A stretch of 64,000 nucleotides of DNA from Burkholderiaceae bacterium (GTDB taxonomy: Bacteria; Pseudomonadota; Gammaproteobacteria; Burkholderiales; Burkholderiaceae_E), in NCBI GenBank assembly GCA_023954015.1, contig JAMLIS010000004.1, positions 1 through 64,000 of the forward strand. The letters run 5' to 3'. Positions 54,122 through 62,207 of the stretch are shown here, piece after piece. The notes below the pieces were generated by a model, which was not told the DNA's origin, did no database searches, and saw nothing but the letters and a program-made list of their open reading frames with translations. A program made the translations under genes and the position numbers. How positions within the stretch are numbered: the first letter of the stretch is position 1; each line of letters starts with the position of its first letter.

Positions 54122-55138
54122 TCAGGCGCGCGACCGGCCGACGGCGAGCCCCGAACCGGTGAGCGAAGCCGCTCCTTGGGAGCGCGCGGCGATCGCCGCC
54201 AGCACGACGGCCAGCAGCGTGGCCAACGCGTTGTGCAGTGTCGCGGTGGCGAGCGGCGACACGCCGATCGTCGTGTCGATGCCCGCCGCGATCTGCGCGA
54301 CGAGCAACACGACGAGCAGAAGCGCGACGCGCGAAGCCCCCTGTCTGCGAGATCGCACGGCGACCACGAGCACGGCCGCCACGAAGGCGGCGGCAACGAG
54401 TCGATGCAGCCAGTGCATTGCGCGTGCGGCCGGCGCATCGATCGACGCCGGGGTACGAAGCGGATCGAGCGCGCTCGCGTCCAGGCGCACCGACCCGGCG
54501 CAGCGGGCGCCTTCGCAGGCGCCGATCGCGTCGTGCGCACCGATCATCGTCCCGATCCAGGCCGCAGCCGCCAGCAGTGCGAGCGCGACGACGACCGGCG
54601 CGAGCAGCGTCGGCGCTGCTCCGGTCGGCGAATCGAACCCCTGCGACGAAACCTTGCCTGCGGCGCCCCGGTACGCGGGCGAGCGCCGCGCCGCGGCGAT
54701 CCACGCGAAGGCTGCTGCCAGTGCGATGCCGCCGACGAGGTTGGCGATCGTCACCAGCGGAAGCGGGTGCGGCGTGAAGCGGCCGAGCCAGGCGAGAAAC
54801 GCGGTATCGGCCAGCGCGATCGCCAGCGCGACGCGAGCGCCGGTGCGCATCGACGACCAGCCGAAGACCGCGATCAGCAGCACGAGCACTCCGACGAGCA
54901 TCGCGCTCGCACGGTGCAGCGCGCGAGCCGTGCGCACGCCCGGCTCCTGCAGGGCAGGCCGCGCCGCCGCCTGTGTCCCGGCGTTCGCACCGCCCTGCAC
55001 TGCCCGCAGGCCGGCGACGCACTCGCCGTTCGGCCAGCCGGGACAGCCCAGGCCCGCCTGTGCGTGACGGATGAAAGCGCTGGAAGCCGTGATGCAGATC
55101 GTGAGCGCGCAGGCGGCGATCGCCAGCCAGCGGATCAC
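54122..55138 (-). CDS. ctaA: Heme A synthase CtaA/COX15-like, divergent N-terminal heme site
   Basis: Membrane enzyme oxidising heme O to heme A for heme-copper proteins. The 338-aa protein has eight predicted helices in two related halves. The first half has RHAQAGLGCPGWP and ALHRAS; the second has HWLHRLVAAAF and TLHNALATLL. Aligning the halves, the histidine of TLHNAL in the second half corresponds to alanine in TIANLV of the first, so the N-terminal pair seems to lack one ligand. The GTG start overlaps the heme-copper gene stop (GTGA). It is last in the respiratory operon and may serve it specifically. Confidence 0.85.
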   Translation of the reverse strand: MIRWLAIAACALTICITASSAFIRHAQAGLGCPGWPNGECVAGLRAVQGGANAGTQAAARPALQEPGVRTARALHRASAMLVGVLVLLIAVFGWSSMRTGARVALAIALADTAFLAWLGRFTPHPLPLVTIANLVGGIALAAAFAWIAAARRSPAYRGAAGKVSSQGFDSPTGAAPTLLAPVVVALALLAAAAWIGTMIGAHDAIGACEGARCAGSVRLDASALDPLRTPASIDAPAARAMHWLHRLVAAAFVAAVLVVAVRSRRQGASRVALLLVVLLVAQIAAGIDTTIGVSPLATATLHNALATLLAVVLAAIAARSQGAASLTGSGLAVGRSRA

Positions 55139-56616
55139 GGTTCGCGGCGCTGTAGGGGGCCGGTCGGGATGTCGGCCGCCGTCACCGCGCTGCCGCTGCG
55201 CTCGCGGCGTCCGCCACGCACGGCCGCAAGCACGACCCAGATGAACAGCAGCCCGCCGACGATCGCGATCGCGCCGCCGAGTCCCATCACGCCCATGCCG
55301 AAGACCTCCTGCGGCGTGCGCAACGCCTGCTCGGCACCCGCCACCTTGCGCTGGACGCCATAGCCTCCCGACCAGACGAGGCCGAGGATGTGCAGCAACT
55401 GGCCCGAGCCGTACAGCCACGGCTGCCAGGCGGCGATGCGGCCCTGCGGCGCGCGGAATCCCAGCCGCGGCAACAGCGCGTAGGCCAGGCCCATCAGCGC
55501 CAGCGTCACCCCGACGATCGAGCCGTGATAATGCGCGGGCACGCGAACGTCGGAACCCTGGATCAGGAAACCGATGCCGCCGCCCACCGTGAACAGCATC
55601 AGCGACGTGATCAATGCGGCGCGCAGCGGCCGCCGGACGGCGTCCTTCGGTGCCGGGCGCGACAGGGCGACCGCCAGCGCGAGCGCCATCGGCAGGATCG
55701 CCAGCCCGCCGCCGAAGCGCATCAGCCACGTCATCATCCGGTGGTGCTCGACCGACAGGATCGTCCAGTTCAGGTAGATCGGCGGCACGAAGAAGACGGG
55801 CAGCAGGCCGATCGCGTAGAGCAGCGCGACGACACGCGGACTGAGCGGCAACGGCGCACCGACCAGCGTGGCGAGCCAGCCCCAGGCGACGAGCATCAGC
55901 AGCGTCCAGGTGAACTGGACGACATGGCCCGGCCCCCAGAACAGCAGCTCGTAGTACGTCCGAGGATCGAGCTCGCGCGGCACTTCGATGATCGACCAGG
56001 CCATCGCCATCAGCGCGAACGCGCTCGAGACGGCGGCCGCCTTCAGGCCGAAACGCAGCGCGTCGGTGCCGTCCATGCGCAGGCTCATCCGCGCGGGTGC
56101 GAGGAAGGAGCGCAGCGTGAGCAGCAGGAAGCCGATGCCGAACACGCACAGCCCGTAGAGGAAGGTGTCGTTCAGCAGCACCGGCACGTAGTTCGACATC
56201 ACCGGCACGGCAACGCCGGTGAACGGGGAGGCGGCGAGGAACAGCGTACCGATGGCGGTGACGGCCAGCGCGAACCAGCCCAGCCCGACCCAGCGCGGCG
56301 ACGTGTCGATCGTCCACAGCATTCCGGCCATCGAGACGAACCAGACGAGCACCGACAGGTCGACGTGCACGACGAGCGCGACGTGGAAGAAATCGACGCC
56401 GGGGACGAGCCCGGCGATGTAGGGTGTGCGCGCGAGGACCAGCAGGATCGAAAACAGTCCGGCGCCGATCAGCGCGGCGACCCCGAGGAACAGCCAGCCG
56501 GTGGCGATCGTGCGCTGCTCGGTGTCGGGGACCGCGAGGTCGAAGCGCTCGCCCGCAGGCGCGAACGCGTCTCCGAAGGACGCCGGACGAGCGCGCAGCA
56601 GCGCCTCGCGCGTCAT
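55135..56616 (-). CDS. Second heme-copper subunit I-like protein without active-site tyrosine
   Basis: A 493-aa membrane protein with at least 12 hydrophobic segments. All six canonical ligands are present: H84 (HVDLSVLVW, low-spin heme), H231 in GPGHVVQFTW, H291/H292 in SVEHHRMM (CuB), and H362/H364 in PAHYHGS (high- and low-spin heme). Oxygen reductases of the A and B families have a tyrosine four residues after the first CuB histidine; here it is phenylalanine (235), with Gln234 before it. The C-family tyrosine position, six residues before HH, is threonine. Databases may call it a cbb3-like subunit I. It overlaps both neighbours by 4 bp. Predicted function: NO reductase-like or a redox partner (inference). 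Confidence 0.75.
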   Translation of the reverse strand: MTREALLRARPASFGDAFAPAGERFDLAVPDTEQRTIATGWLFLGVAALIGAGLFSILLVLARTPYIAGLVPGVDFFHVALVVHVDLSVLVWFVSMAGMLWTIDTSPRWVGLGWFALAVTAIGTLFLAASPFTGVAVPVMSNYVPVLLNDTFLYGLCVFGIGFLLLTLRSFLAPARMSLRMDGTDALRFGLKAAAVSSAFALMAMAWSIIEVPRELDPRTYYELLFWGPGHVVQFTWTLLMLVAWGWLATLVGAPLPLSPRVVALLYAIGLLPVFFVPPIYLNWTILSVEHHRMMTWLMRFGGGLAILPMALALAVALSRPAPKDAVRRPLRAALITSLMLFTVGGGIGFLIQGSDVRVPAHYHGSIVGVTLALMGLAYALLPRLGFRAPQGRIAAWQPWLYGSGQLLHILGLVWSGGYGVQRKVAGAEQALRTPQEVFGMGVMGLGGAIAIVGGLLFIWVVLAAVRGGRRERSGSAVTAADIPTGPLQRREP

Positions 56617-57128
56617 CGAATCACCACTCCCTGGTTCTCGACGAAATCGATCAGGACGACCTGCCCGGGCTTCACGTCGACGTTGCGCTCGCTTTCGTGA
56701 TTGAAGCCCTTCACGCGCACGTCGTCGTTGAATTGCACGCGGATGTCGTGCTCGCCGACCGGGATCGGCATGCGGAAGTAACCGCTGGAGGCGCCGTCGC
56801 GCTGCAGGCCGGCGGGTCGATACACCTTGTCGAACAGCAGCTCGCCGTCGAGTTCGACGCGCACCTGGACCGGCGAGCGCTGGCGCTGGCAGTCCATTTC
56901 CTCGCGCAGTTGCGGCGGCAGCTTCGCCAGCTCCTCGGCTGTGCGCTTGCGACAGTCGGTGGCGACCTGCCCGGGATGTCGGAAGGACAGGCGCAGCAGG
57001 CCCTCGTCCGGATCGAGGTGGCGATAGTCGGGCGACGTGGAGAAGTAGACGATGAACGCGGCGAACAGCGCGTAGAGGATCGCCTGTCCGACCCAACGGA
57101 AAACGGAACTAGTGGATTGTTGCGCCAT
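56613..57128 (-). CDS. Membrane-anchored 171-aa protein of the respiratory operon
   Basis: One N-terminal helix (RWVGQAILYALFAAFIVYFSTS) anchors a periplasmic domain of about 140 residues with alternating beta-strand pattern (VQVRVELDGELLFDKVY, then PVGEHDIRVQFNDDV and VDVKPGQVVLIDFVENQG). Two cysteines (VATDCRK and REEMDCQR) could form a disulfide. I do not recognise the family. The start overlaps the cytochrome b gene by 20 bp, the stop overlaps the next start (ATGA), and GGGAGAA precedes ATG. Tight coupling suggests an accessory subunit or assembly factor. Confidence 0.65.
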   Translation of the reverse strand: MAQQSTSSVFRWVGQAILYALFAAFIVYFSTSPDYRHLDPDEGLLRLSFRHPGQVATDCRKRTAEELAKLPPQLREEMDCQRQRSPVQVRVELDGELLFDKVYRPAGLQRDGASSGYFRMPIPVGEHDIRVQFNDDVRVKGFNHESERNVDVKPGQVVLIDFVENQGVVIR

Positions 57129-58782
57129 CGTGATTCTCCCTGGAAAGTCCCACCCCGCCTGCCGCCGCTTGCTGCGCCCGATCCAGGCCGTCCAGATCGT
57201 GCCGGAACTGCGCGAGTTTCGCTTGTAGCGGGATCGAATCCTCGTGCGCCGCGTAGACGAGCCGGACTCGCTCGCGATCGACCGCGCCGCGCAGCCGGGG
57301 CTCGCGTTCGCCGGCCAGCCGCTGCGAGATCCACTGCGCGCCGAAACGGTACTCGCAATCGTCGGGCGGACATGCGACGACGGCAACGCCGCGGGCGCCG
57401 TTCCGCAACGCGTAGTCGACGAAGGCCGGCGGCAGCATCGCCGCGCAGGGCAACCCGATCGGCATCAGGCCGGGAGCCGCTCCCGGGGCCGCAGCGTGCT
57501 GGCATGCGAACACGACGATCGTCGGCGCGCCCCGGCGCGCCTCGAGACTTTCCTGCAACTCGTCACGCAGCAGGCCCACGCCGAGATCCGGCAGGTCGAT
57601 GCCGGTGACCAGGCGCGCATCGGAGCGAAATGGCGTCGACGACGGACACGCTCCTGCGCAGATGCCGCACGATGCGCAGCGATCGGCATCGACCAGGGCG
57701 ATCTGCCCACGTCCGGTCGGGTGCGGCGCCATCTCGATCGCCGCATACGGGCAGTCGTCGAAACAGCGCCGGCAGCCGTTGCAGTTGTCGGGATCGACCA
57801 CGGCCGCCGGCGCACGCGAGCGTGCACGGCGCGTGAGCCACGGCGCGGCCGCCCCCGCGAGCGTGAGCCCGGCCATCGTCGCCCAGACGTGCCAGGGCGA
57901 CGTGGACTGCAGGGCCGCGAAGGGCGCGAGATAGAACCAGTCGAGCGCCAGTGCGCCGCCGAGATTCGTCGGATCGGCCGGCGGCGGCAGCGGCGCCGAG
58001 GCGATCAGCGATGCCGCCGACAGCGCCGCCAGCGAGCCGAGCAGCACGGCGCGCGACGCATTGGTCGCCGGCCGGGTCAGGCGCTTGACGTGCAGCCACA
58101 TCGCCAGCAGCAATGCGAGCGAAACGCCGATGTGCAGGAAGATGAGCAACGAGAACAGGCGGTCCGACACGGCGCCCGCATCGAGAAAGTTGCGCGCCAT
58201 CGCCGAGTCGAAGCCCGGCAGCGCTCCGAACCACTCGGCGACCGCCGTCGCGACGAACAGTGCGACCGTGTCCCAGACGAGCCAGTAGCCGATGCCGCCG
58301 GCGATGAGCACCAGCCACGGCGTGGGCACGCCGGTGAGCCAGGTGAACCACCGGAAGCCCCGATAACGCCCGTACGACCATTCGCGCAGCACATGCGCGA
58401 CGACGACGACGACGATCGCGTCGGACGCGTAGCGATGCAGGCTGCGCACGAAGGCACCACCGACCACCGCGCCGCTGGACATCCGCTCGACCGACGCGTA
58501 TGCGCCCTCGGCGCTGGTGTCGTAGAAGATGTACAGATACGCGCCGGTGAGCGCGACCAGCCAGAACAGGTCGAAGGCGAGTCCGCCGAGCTGGCGCAGC
58601 GGGTTTGCGCCCTCTCCGAAGGCGTGATCGAAGCCCCGCTCGATGTGCCGCACGAGGCGCGCGGCGCTCGTGCGCGATTCGCGCGGATCGGGTTGCTGCC
58701 GGTCGGGCATCACCGCTGCGCCAGGTGCGGCGGCGGCAACGAAGACGGGCTGTGCAGCGGCAAGCCGGCGCGGGGACTTCAA
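57109..58782 (-). CDS. Cytochrome b fused to 2x[4Fe-4S] ferredoxin and MvhD-like domain
   Basis: A 557-aa fusion from TTG 58782 (533 aa from ATG 58710; neither has a clear ribosome-binding site). Residues 60-240 are a cytochrome b N-terminal domain with two His-x13-His pairs (H116/H130 and H217/H231) for two b hemes. Residues 330-382 hold two ferredoxin motifs, CNGCRRCFDDCP and CASCGICAGACP, each able to bind [4Fe-4S]. Residues 420-500 resemble the MvhD/FrhD iron-sulfur subunit (TIVVFACQHAA, then GLPCAAM and VVACPPDDCEYRFG), but one cysteine of the usual CxxC is alanine. It would link the quinone pool to cytoplasmic iron-sulfur centres. Direction and partner are unknown. Confidence 0.85.
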   Translation of the reverse strand: MKSPRRLAAAQPVFVAAAAPGAAVMPDRQQPDPRESRTSAARLVRHIERGFDHAFGEGANPLRQLGGLAFDLFWLVALTGAYLYIFYDTSAEGAYASVERMSSGAVVGGAFVRSLHRYASDAIVVVVVAHVLREWSYGRYRGFRWFTWLTGVPTPWLVLIAGGIGYWLVWDTVALFVATAVAEWFGALPGFDSAMARNFLDAGAVSDRLFSLLIFLHIGVSLALLLAMWLHVKRLTRPATNASRAVLLGSLAALSAASLIASAPLPPPADPTNLGGALALDWFYLAPFAALQSTSPWHVWATMAGLTLAGAAAPWLTRRARSRAPAAVVDPDNCNGCRRCFDDCPYAAIEMAPHPTGRGQIALVDADRCASCGICAGACPSSTPFRSDARLVTGIDLPDLGVGLLRDELQESLEARRGAPTIVVFACQHAAAPGAAPGLMPIGLPCAAMLPPAFVDYALRNGARGVAVVACPPDDCEYRFGAQWISQRLAGEREPRLRGAVDRERVRLVYAAHEDSIPLQAKLAQFRHDLDGLDRAQQAAAGGVGLSRENHDGATIH

Positions 58783-58795
58783 CGACGCCCCGCTG

Positions 58796-59647
58796 TCAGC
58801 CGTGACGGGGATTGCGCAGGCCGCGCACGACGAACCAGGCCATCGCGCCGAGCGTCGTCAGTCCGGCGAAGAGCTCGAAGAACAGCCCGTAGTTCACGCG
58901 GTAGCCGCCCGAGTTCGGATCGTAGACGGTGCAGTACAGCTTCACCTTCTCCCAGACGTTGTCCAGCGTGAGTTCGCGCGACGCCTGCCCCGAGAGCAGT
59001 TCCTTCAGCGGCTGCACCAGCATCGGCAGGTCGAAGCTCTCGCCGTAGACCTGGCGGTAGATTACGCCGTCGCCGTCGACCACCGTGACCTGCGTGACGT
59101 GGTCGAAGCCCTTCGGCGTCGCCTCGTAGGTGAAGCCGAGATTGGCCGTCAGGGCGTCGACCTGCGCCGGATCGGGGCTGAGGAAGTGCCAGTCGCGATC
59201 GGAGATGCCGTTCTGCTTTCGGAACGCCGCCATGGCTGCCGGATCGTCGAAGGGCTGGTTGAAGCCGATCGAGACGACCTGGAAGCGGTTCTCGCCCAGC
59301 GCCTCGCGCGCCGTGCGCACCGCCTGCGCCAGGAACTGCGTGGCTACCGGACACGCCTGGAAGCAGCCGGTGTAGACCAGGCTCACGAGCAGCGGCTTGC
59401 GGGCGAAATCGCTGAAGCGCACAGGCTTGCCCGTATGGTCGCGCATCGCCACGTCGAGCAGCGGCCTGCCGATCGCTGCCTGGCTGTCGGCGAGCGTTCT
59501 CCGGAAATCGGGCCCGGCGCTGCTGCGGGCATCGGGCGCCGCCTGCGCGGGCGCTGCGACCAGAAGCACAACGGCCGAAACGACCGCCGCGAATGCGGCG
59601 ATCGTTCGGCCCGGGGTGCTGCAGAAGATGCTGCCGGGACGGGTCAA
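58796..59647 (-). CDS. SCO1/SenC-family copper chaperone, C-terminally anchored
   Basis: Delivers copper to CuA or reduces its cysteines during assembly. The 283-aa protein has a signal peptide (TIAAFAAVVSAVVLLVAAPAQA). The thioredoxin fold carries the copper motif TGCFQACPV (CxxxCP) and the downstream histidine in GFDHVTQVTVVD. A C-terminal helix (FFELFAGLTTLGAMAWFVV) may anchor it. No ATG, GTG or earlier alternative fits; TTG 59647 is 16 bp after the subunit I stop and gives a perfect signal peptide. It belongs to the CuA subunit II two genes upstream. Confidence 0.88.
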   Translation of the reverse strand: MTRPGSIFCSTPGRTIAAFAAVVSAVVLLVAAPAQAAPDARSSAGPDFRRTLADSQAAIGRPLLDVAMRDHTGKPVRFSDFARKPLLVSLVYTGCFQACPVATQFLAQAVRTAREALGENRFQVVSIGFNQPFDDPAAMAAFRKQNGISDRDWHFLSPDPAQVDALTANLGFTYEATPKGFDHVTQVTVVDGDGVIYRQVYGESFDLPMLVQPLKELLSGQASRELTLDNVWEKVKLYCTVYDPNSGGYRVNYGLFFELFAGLTTLGAMAWFVVRGLRNPRHG

Positions 59648-59663
59648 CTCGACTCGACTCGCC

Positions 59664-61373
59664 TCAACTGAGGCCCCATACCGTCGACAGGTATTTCCAG
59701 TTGACGAAGTAGTACAGCACGAAGGCGACCAGGAACACCAGCGCGATGGCGAAGGTGCCCGGTGCCTCGAAGCCGCCGCCGTGCGTGCCGTGCCCGCGCA
59801 GCGCCGCCGCCACCGGAGGCAGTCGCAGCGGGCTGACCTGCGTGGTGTAGGCACCGGAATCGAGCCGCTTGCCGAAGAACACGGTGCCGACCGCGACGAT
59901 GATGTACATCGCGCCGCCGATGATCGCGACCACGCCCGAGATGCCGACCAGCGTCATCATCAGCAGCGCCGTGCCCGGGAACTCGTACGGCAGCGAAGCG
60001 CCGGCGAACGTGATGTCCCAGTGGCGGCGCGGAACGCCCAGTGTGCCCGCACCCATCATCGTCAGCGTGAACACGCCCATTCCGATGCCGAACACGTACG
60101 GCTGCCACCTTGCCCAGCCGGGCAGGATCACCTCGCGCTGGAAGAGGGTGGGCAGCAGGAAGTACGTGATCGCCATGAACGCGAGCGTGGTCCCCAGAAC
60201 GACGGTGGCGTGGAAGTGGCCCGGCACGTAGATCGTGTTGTGGATGATCATGTTCAGCTGCTCGGTGCCCATCATGACGCCCGAGATGCCGCCGAGGAAG
60301 CCGAAGCCGATCAGCGAGATGAACACGCCGGAGAACACCGGGTTGCTCCAGGGCGCCTTGCGCAGCCACTCGAACAGGCCCTTGGTGAAGCCCTTCTCGC
60401 GCTGTGCGGCTTCCATCGCGCCCGGTACCGTCAAGCCGTGGATCATCGAGGCGAGCACGGCGAGGTACATCGCGTAGCTGGTGTTGAACACCTTCCACTC
60501 GGTGCCCACGCCCGGGTCGGCGAGGATGTGGTGCGCGGCGGCCAGCTGCAGGAACAGGATGTAGAGCAGGAAGGCGCCGCGGCTGACGCGCTCGGACATC
60601 GGCTTGGCGCCGAAGACGATCGCCGCCACCGCATACCAGATCGAGACGTGCGCCGCGACGTTGATCTGCTGCGACGAGTGGCCGAAGGCCCACCAGATCA
60701 CGCGGTACATCACCGGGTCGATGTGCTTGATGTAGCCGATCGACCACAGCCAGGTCGGGATCAGGATGATCGCGCCCGAGGCGATCGTGTAGATCGCGAT
60801 GATGCAGGCGGTCAGCGCGCCGAAGGTGACGAGCGGGATCGACCCTTCGTAGGTCTTCTCGGCGCGCGCAACCACGAGCGTGCCCAGGAAGACGAAACAG
60901 CCGATCAGCGCGCCGACGGCGAACAGGATCAGTCCGAGGTAGAACCAAGGGGCCGCCGGCATCGGCACGTACGACGTCATCATGACCGTCGAGTTGCCCT
61001 GGAACACGGTGGTGTTCCACATGATCGTGCCGATCACCATCAGCGCGAACCCGAACCAGGCGATGCGCGGCGTCGCCAATCGGCTTCGCAGCAGCGTCGA
61101 CGAACAGAAGTACAGGACCGCGATCTCGAAGAAGATGATCCACGCGACCAGCATGTCGAGGCCGTGCGCGGTGAGGAACAGGTAGAAGTTGTCGGCGTCG
61201 ACCAGGTGGATCGCCTGCCAGCGGGTGAGCGTGATCAGCAGCGCGAGCACGCCGCCGACGAGAAGCATCACGATGCCGGCGACGGCGTTGGCCTTGATCA
61301 GCGACTCGGCCGACTTGTGGAACTGCAACCCCGATCGGGGGCAGATACGGAATAGCGCTTGGGCGGTGGCCAT
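59664..61373 (-). CDS. Heme-copper reductase subunit I, B-family-like, lacking active-site tyrosine
   Basis: The 569-aa catalytic core with about 13 hydrophobic segments. Ligands are H70 (TAHGLDML), H232 (FGHSSQQINV), H281/H282 (AAHHILADPGV) and H386/H388 (VPGHFHAT). The HHxxADPG and HNTxxVPGHFH blocks resemble ba3 (B-family) oxidases. In those, helix VI reads GHPxVY with a tyrosine crosslinked to histidine. Here the motif is GHSSQQ, with glutamines at 235 and 236 and no tyrosine, and the cbb3 tyrosine position is leucine. This is the pattern of nitric oxide reductase-type members (eNOR/gNOR/sNOR-like) rather than an O2 reductase, though activity is inferred. GAGG precedes ATG. Confidence 0.87.
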   Translation of the reverse strand: MATAQALFRICPRSGLQFHKSAESLIKANAVAGIVMLLVGGVLALLITLTRWQAIHLVDADNFYLFLTAHGLDMLVAWIIFFEIAVLYFCSSTLLRSRLATPRIAWFGFALMVIGTIMWNTTVFQGNSTVMMTSYVPMPAAPWFYLGLILFAVGALIGCFVFLGTLVVARAEKTYEGSIPLVTFGALTACIIAIYTIASGAIILIPTWLWSIGYIKHIDPVMYRVIWWAFGHSSQQINVAAHVSIWYAVAAIVFGAKPMSERVSRGAFLLYILFLQLAAAHHILADPGVGTEWKVFNTSYAMYLAVLASMIHGLTVPGAMEAAQREKGFTKGLFEWLRKAPWSNPVFSGVFISLIGFGFLGGISGVMMGTEQLNMIIHNTIYVPGHFHATVVLGTTLAFMAITYFLLPTLFQREVILPGWARWQPYVFGIGMGVFTLTMMGAGTLGVPRRHWDITFAGASLPYEFPGTALLMMTLVGISGVVAIIGGAMYIIVAVGTVFFGKRLDSGAYTTQVSPLRLPPVAAALRGHGTHGGGFEAPGTFAIALVFLVAFVLYYFVNWKYLSTVWGLS

Positions 61374-61386
61374 TGATGCCTCTTCG

Positions 61387-61926
61387 TTATTTCACGTACA
61401 GCCGCGACACCATCTTGTGGTGTCCGATCCCGCAGAACTCGTTGCAGACGATCGCGTAGGTGCCCGAACGGTTCGGCTGGATCGTCACGACGTGCTGGTA
61501 GCCCGGGAGAACCTGGATGTTGATGTTCTCGGGCTGCAGCGAGAAGCCGTGCTGGTAGTCCATCGCGCTCAGGTTCAGCCGATAGGTCTTGCCCTTTTCC
61601 AGCTCGAGGATCGGCCACCAGGACCACAGCCGCGCGATCAGGTAGATGTCGCTGCCGGCCGGCGGTGCGACCACCGGGATCTTCTCGTCGGTTTCGGTGC
61701 GGACCGTGTACTTGTCGACCATGTCCTGCGCGGCCTTGGCGAACAGTTCGGGCTTGACGCGGTAGGTTTCGGCGGACAGGTTCTGGTTACCGTACAGGTG
61801 CCAGTACGGCATCATGAAGAACATGATCATGCACCAGACGAAGGCTATGGCGATCCACAGCACTTCGGCCTTGCCGATCGGCTCCTTCGACCATATCCGC
61901 TTGGGCGGCGGAAGAATTGCACTCAT
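61387..61926 (-). CDS. CuA-containing subunit II of the heme-copper reductase
   Basis: Electron-entry subunit with one N-terminal helix (LWIAIAFVWCMIMFFMMPYW) and a periplasmic cupredoxin domain; 179 aa. All CuA ligands are visible: H126 (DYQHGF), C161, E163, C165, H169 and M172 in CNEFCGIGHHKM. This short, single-helix form resembles ba3 subunit II. AAGGAG precedes ATG 61926. The donor would be a periplasmic cytochrome c or copper protein, and none is encoded in this cluster. Confidence 0.92.
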   Translation of the reverse strand: MSAILPPPKRIWSKEPIGKAEVLWIAIAFVWCMIMFFMMPYWHLYGNQNLSAETYRVKPELFAKAAQDMVDKYTVRTETDEKIPVVAPPAGSDIYLIARLWSWWPILELEKGKTYRLNLSAMDYQHGFSLQPENINIQVLPGYQHVVTIQPNRSGTYAIVCNEFCGIGHHKMVSRLYVK

Positions 61927-61945
61927 GCCGGTCTCCTTGCGCGAC

Positions 61946-62134
61946 TCACTGGGCGAGCGGCGTGACCGGGATTCCGGCGATCTCCATCACACCCCAGAGG
62001 ATGTAGAGGACCGTCGGGCTCACGACGCCGAGGAACAGCAACAGGAACGGGTTGTCGAGGATCTGCTGGAAAACCGGAACCCGCTCTTCGGGTTCCTGGG
62101 GCGGCGCAACCTGGGAGACCTGTTTGTCGGCCAT
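61946..62134 (-). CDS. Small single-helix subunit of the heme-copper complex
   Basis: A 62-aa protein with a charged N terminus (ADKQVSQVAPPQEPEERVPV) and one helix (FLLLFLGVVSPTVLYILWGV). It is first in the operon, 19 bp before subunit II. Size and position resemble the single-helix IIa subunit (CbaD) of ba3 oxidases, which packs against subunits I and II. ATG 62134 has AGGA about 9 bases upstream. Confidence 0.7.
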   Translation of the reverse strand: MADKQVSQVAPPQEPEERVPVFQQILDNPFLLLFLGVVSPTVLYILWGVMEIAGIPVTPLAQ

Positions 62135-62193
62135 GGGACAGTGTCCTCGAGTTTTGACGCGGGCATCATGGTTGCTGGCACCGGCCCCCCGCA

Positions 62194-62207
62194 TTGACCG
62201 GGATCAA
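62194..62207. promoter_or_regulatory. FNR/Dnr-like box in divergent respiratory promoter
   Basis: TTGAC-CGGG-ATCAA differs by one base from the FNR/Dnr consensus TTGAT-N4-ATCAA. It lies 60 bp upstream of the heme-copper operon. A CATGAT at 62170-62165 on the minus strand would be a -10 with a start near 62158, placing the box at about -42, the class II activator position. It could also act on the divergent cytochrome b gene. Confidence 0.6.

Noticed and set aside
51100..54162. Plus-strand frame of about 1020 codons over rnk and mutS
   Set aside because: Frame-shifted shadow of mutS with very high arginine and alanine; MutS motifs are in the other frame.
59664..61373. Ordinary aa3- or ba3-type cytochrome c oxidase
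   Set aside because: Helix VI lacks the tyrosine of the crosslinked His-Tyr pair and has GHSSQQ; no subunit III follows.
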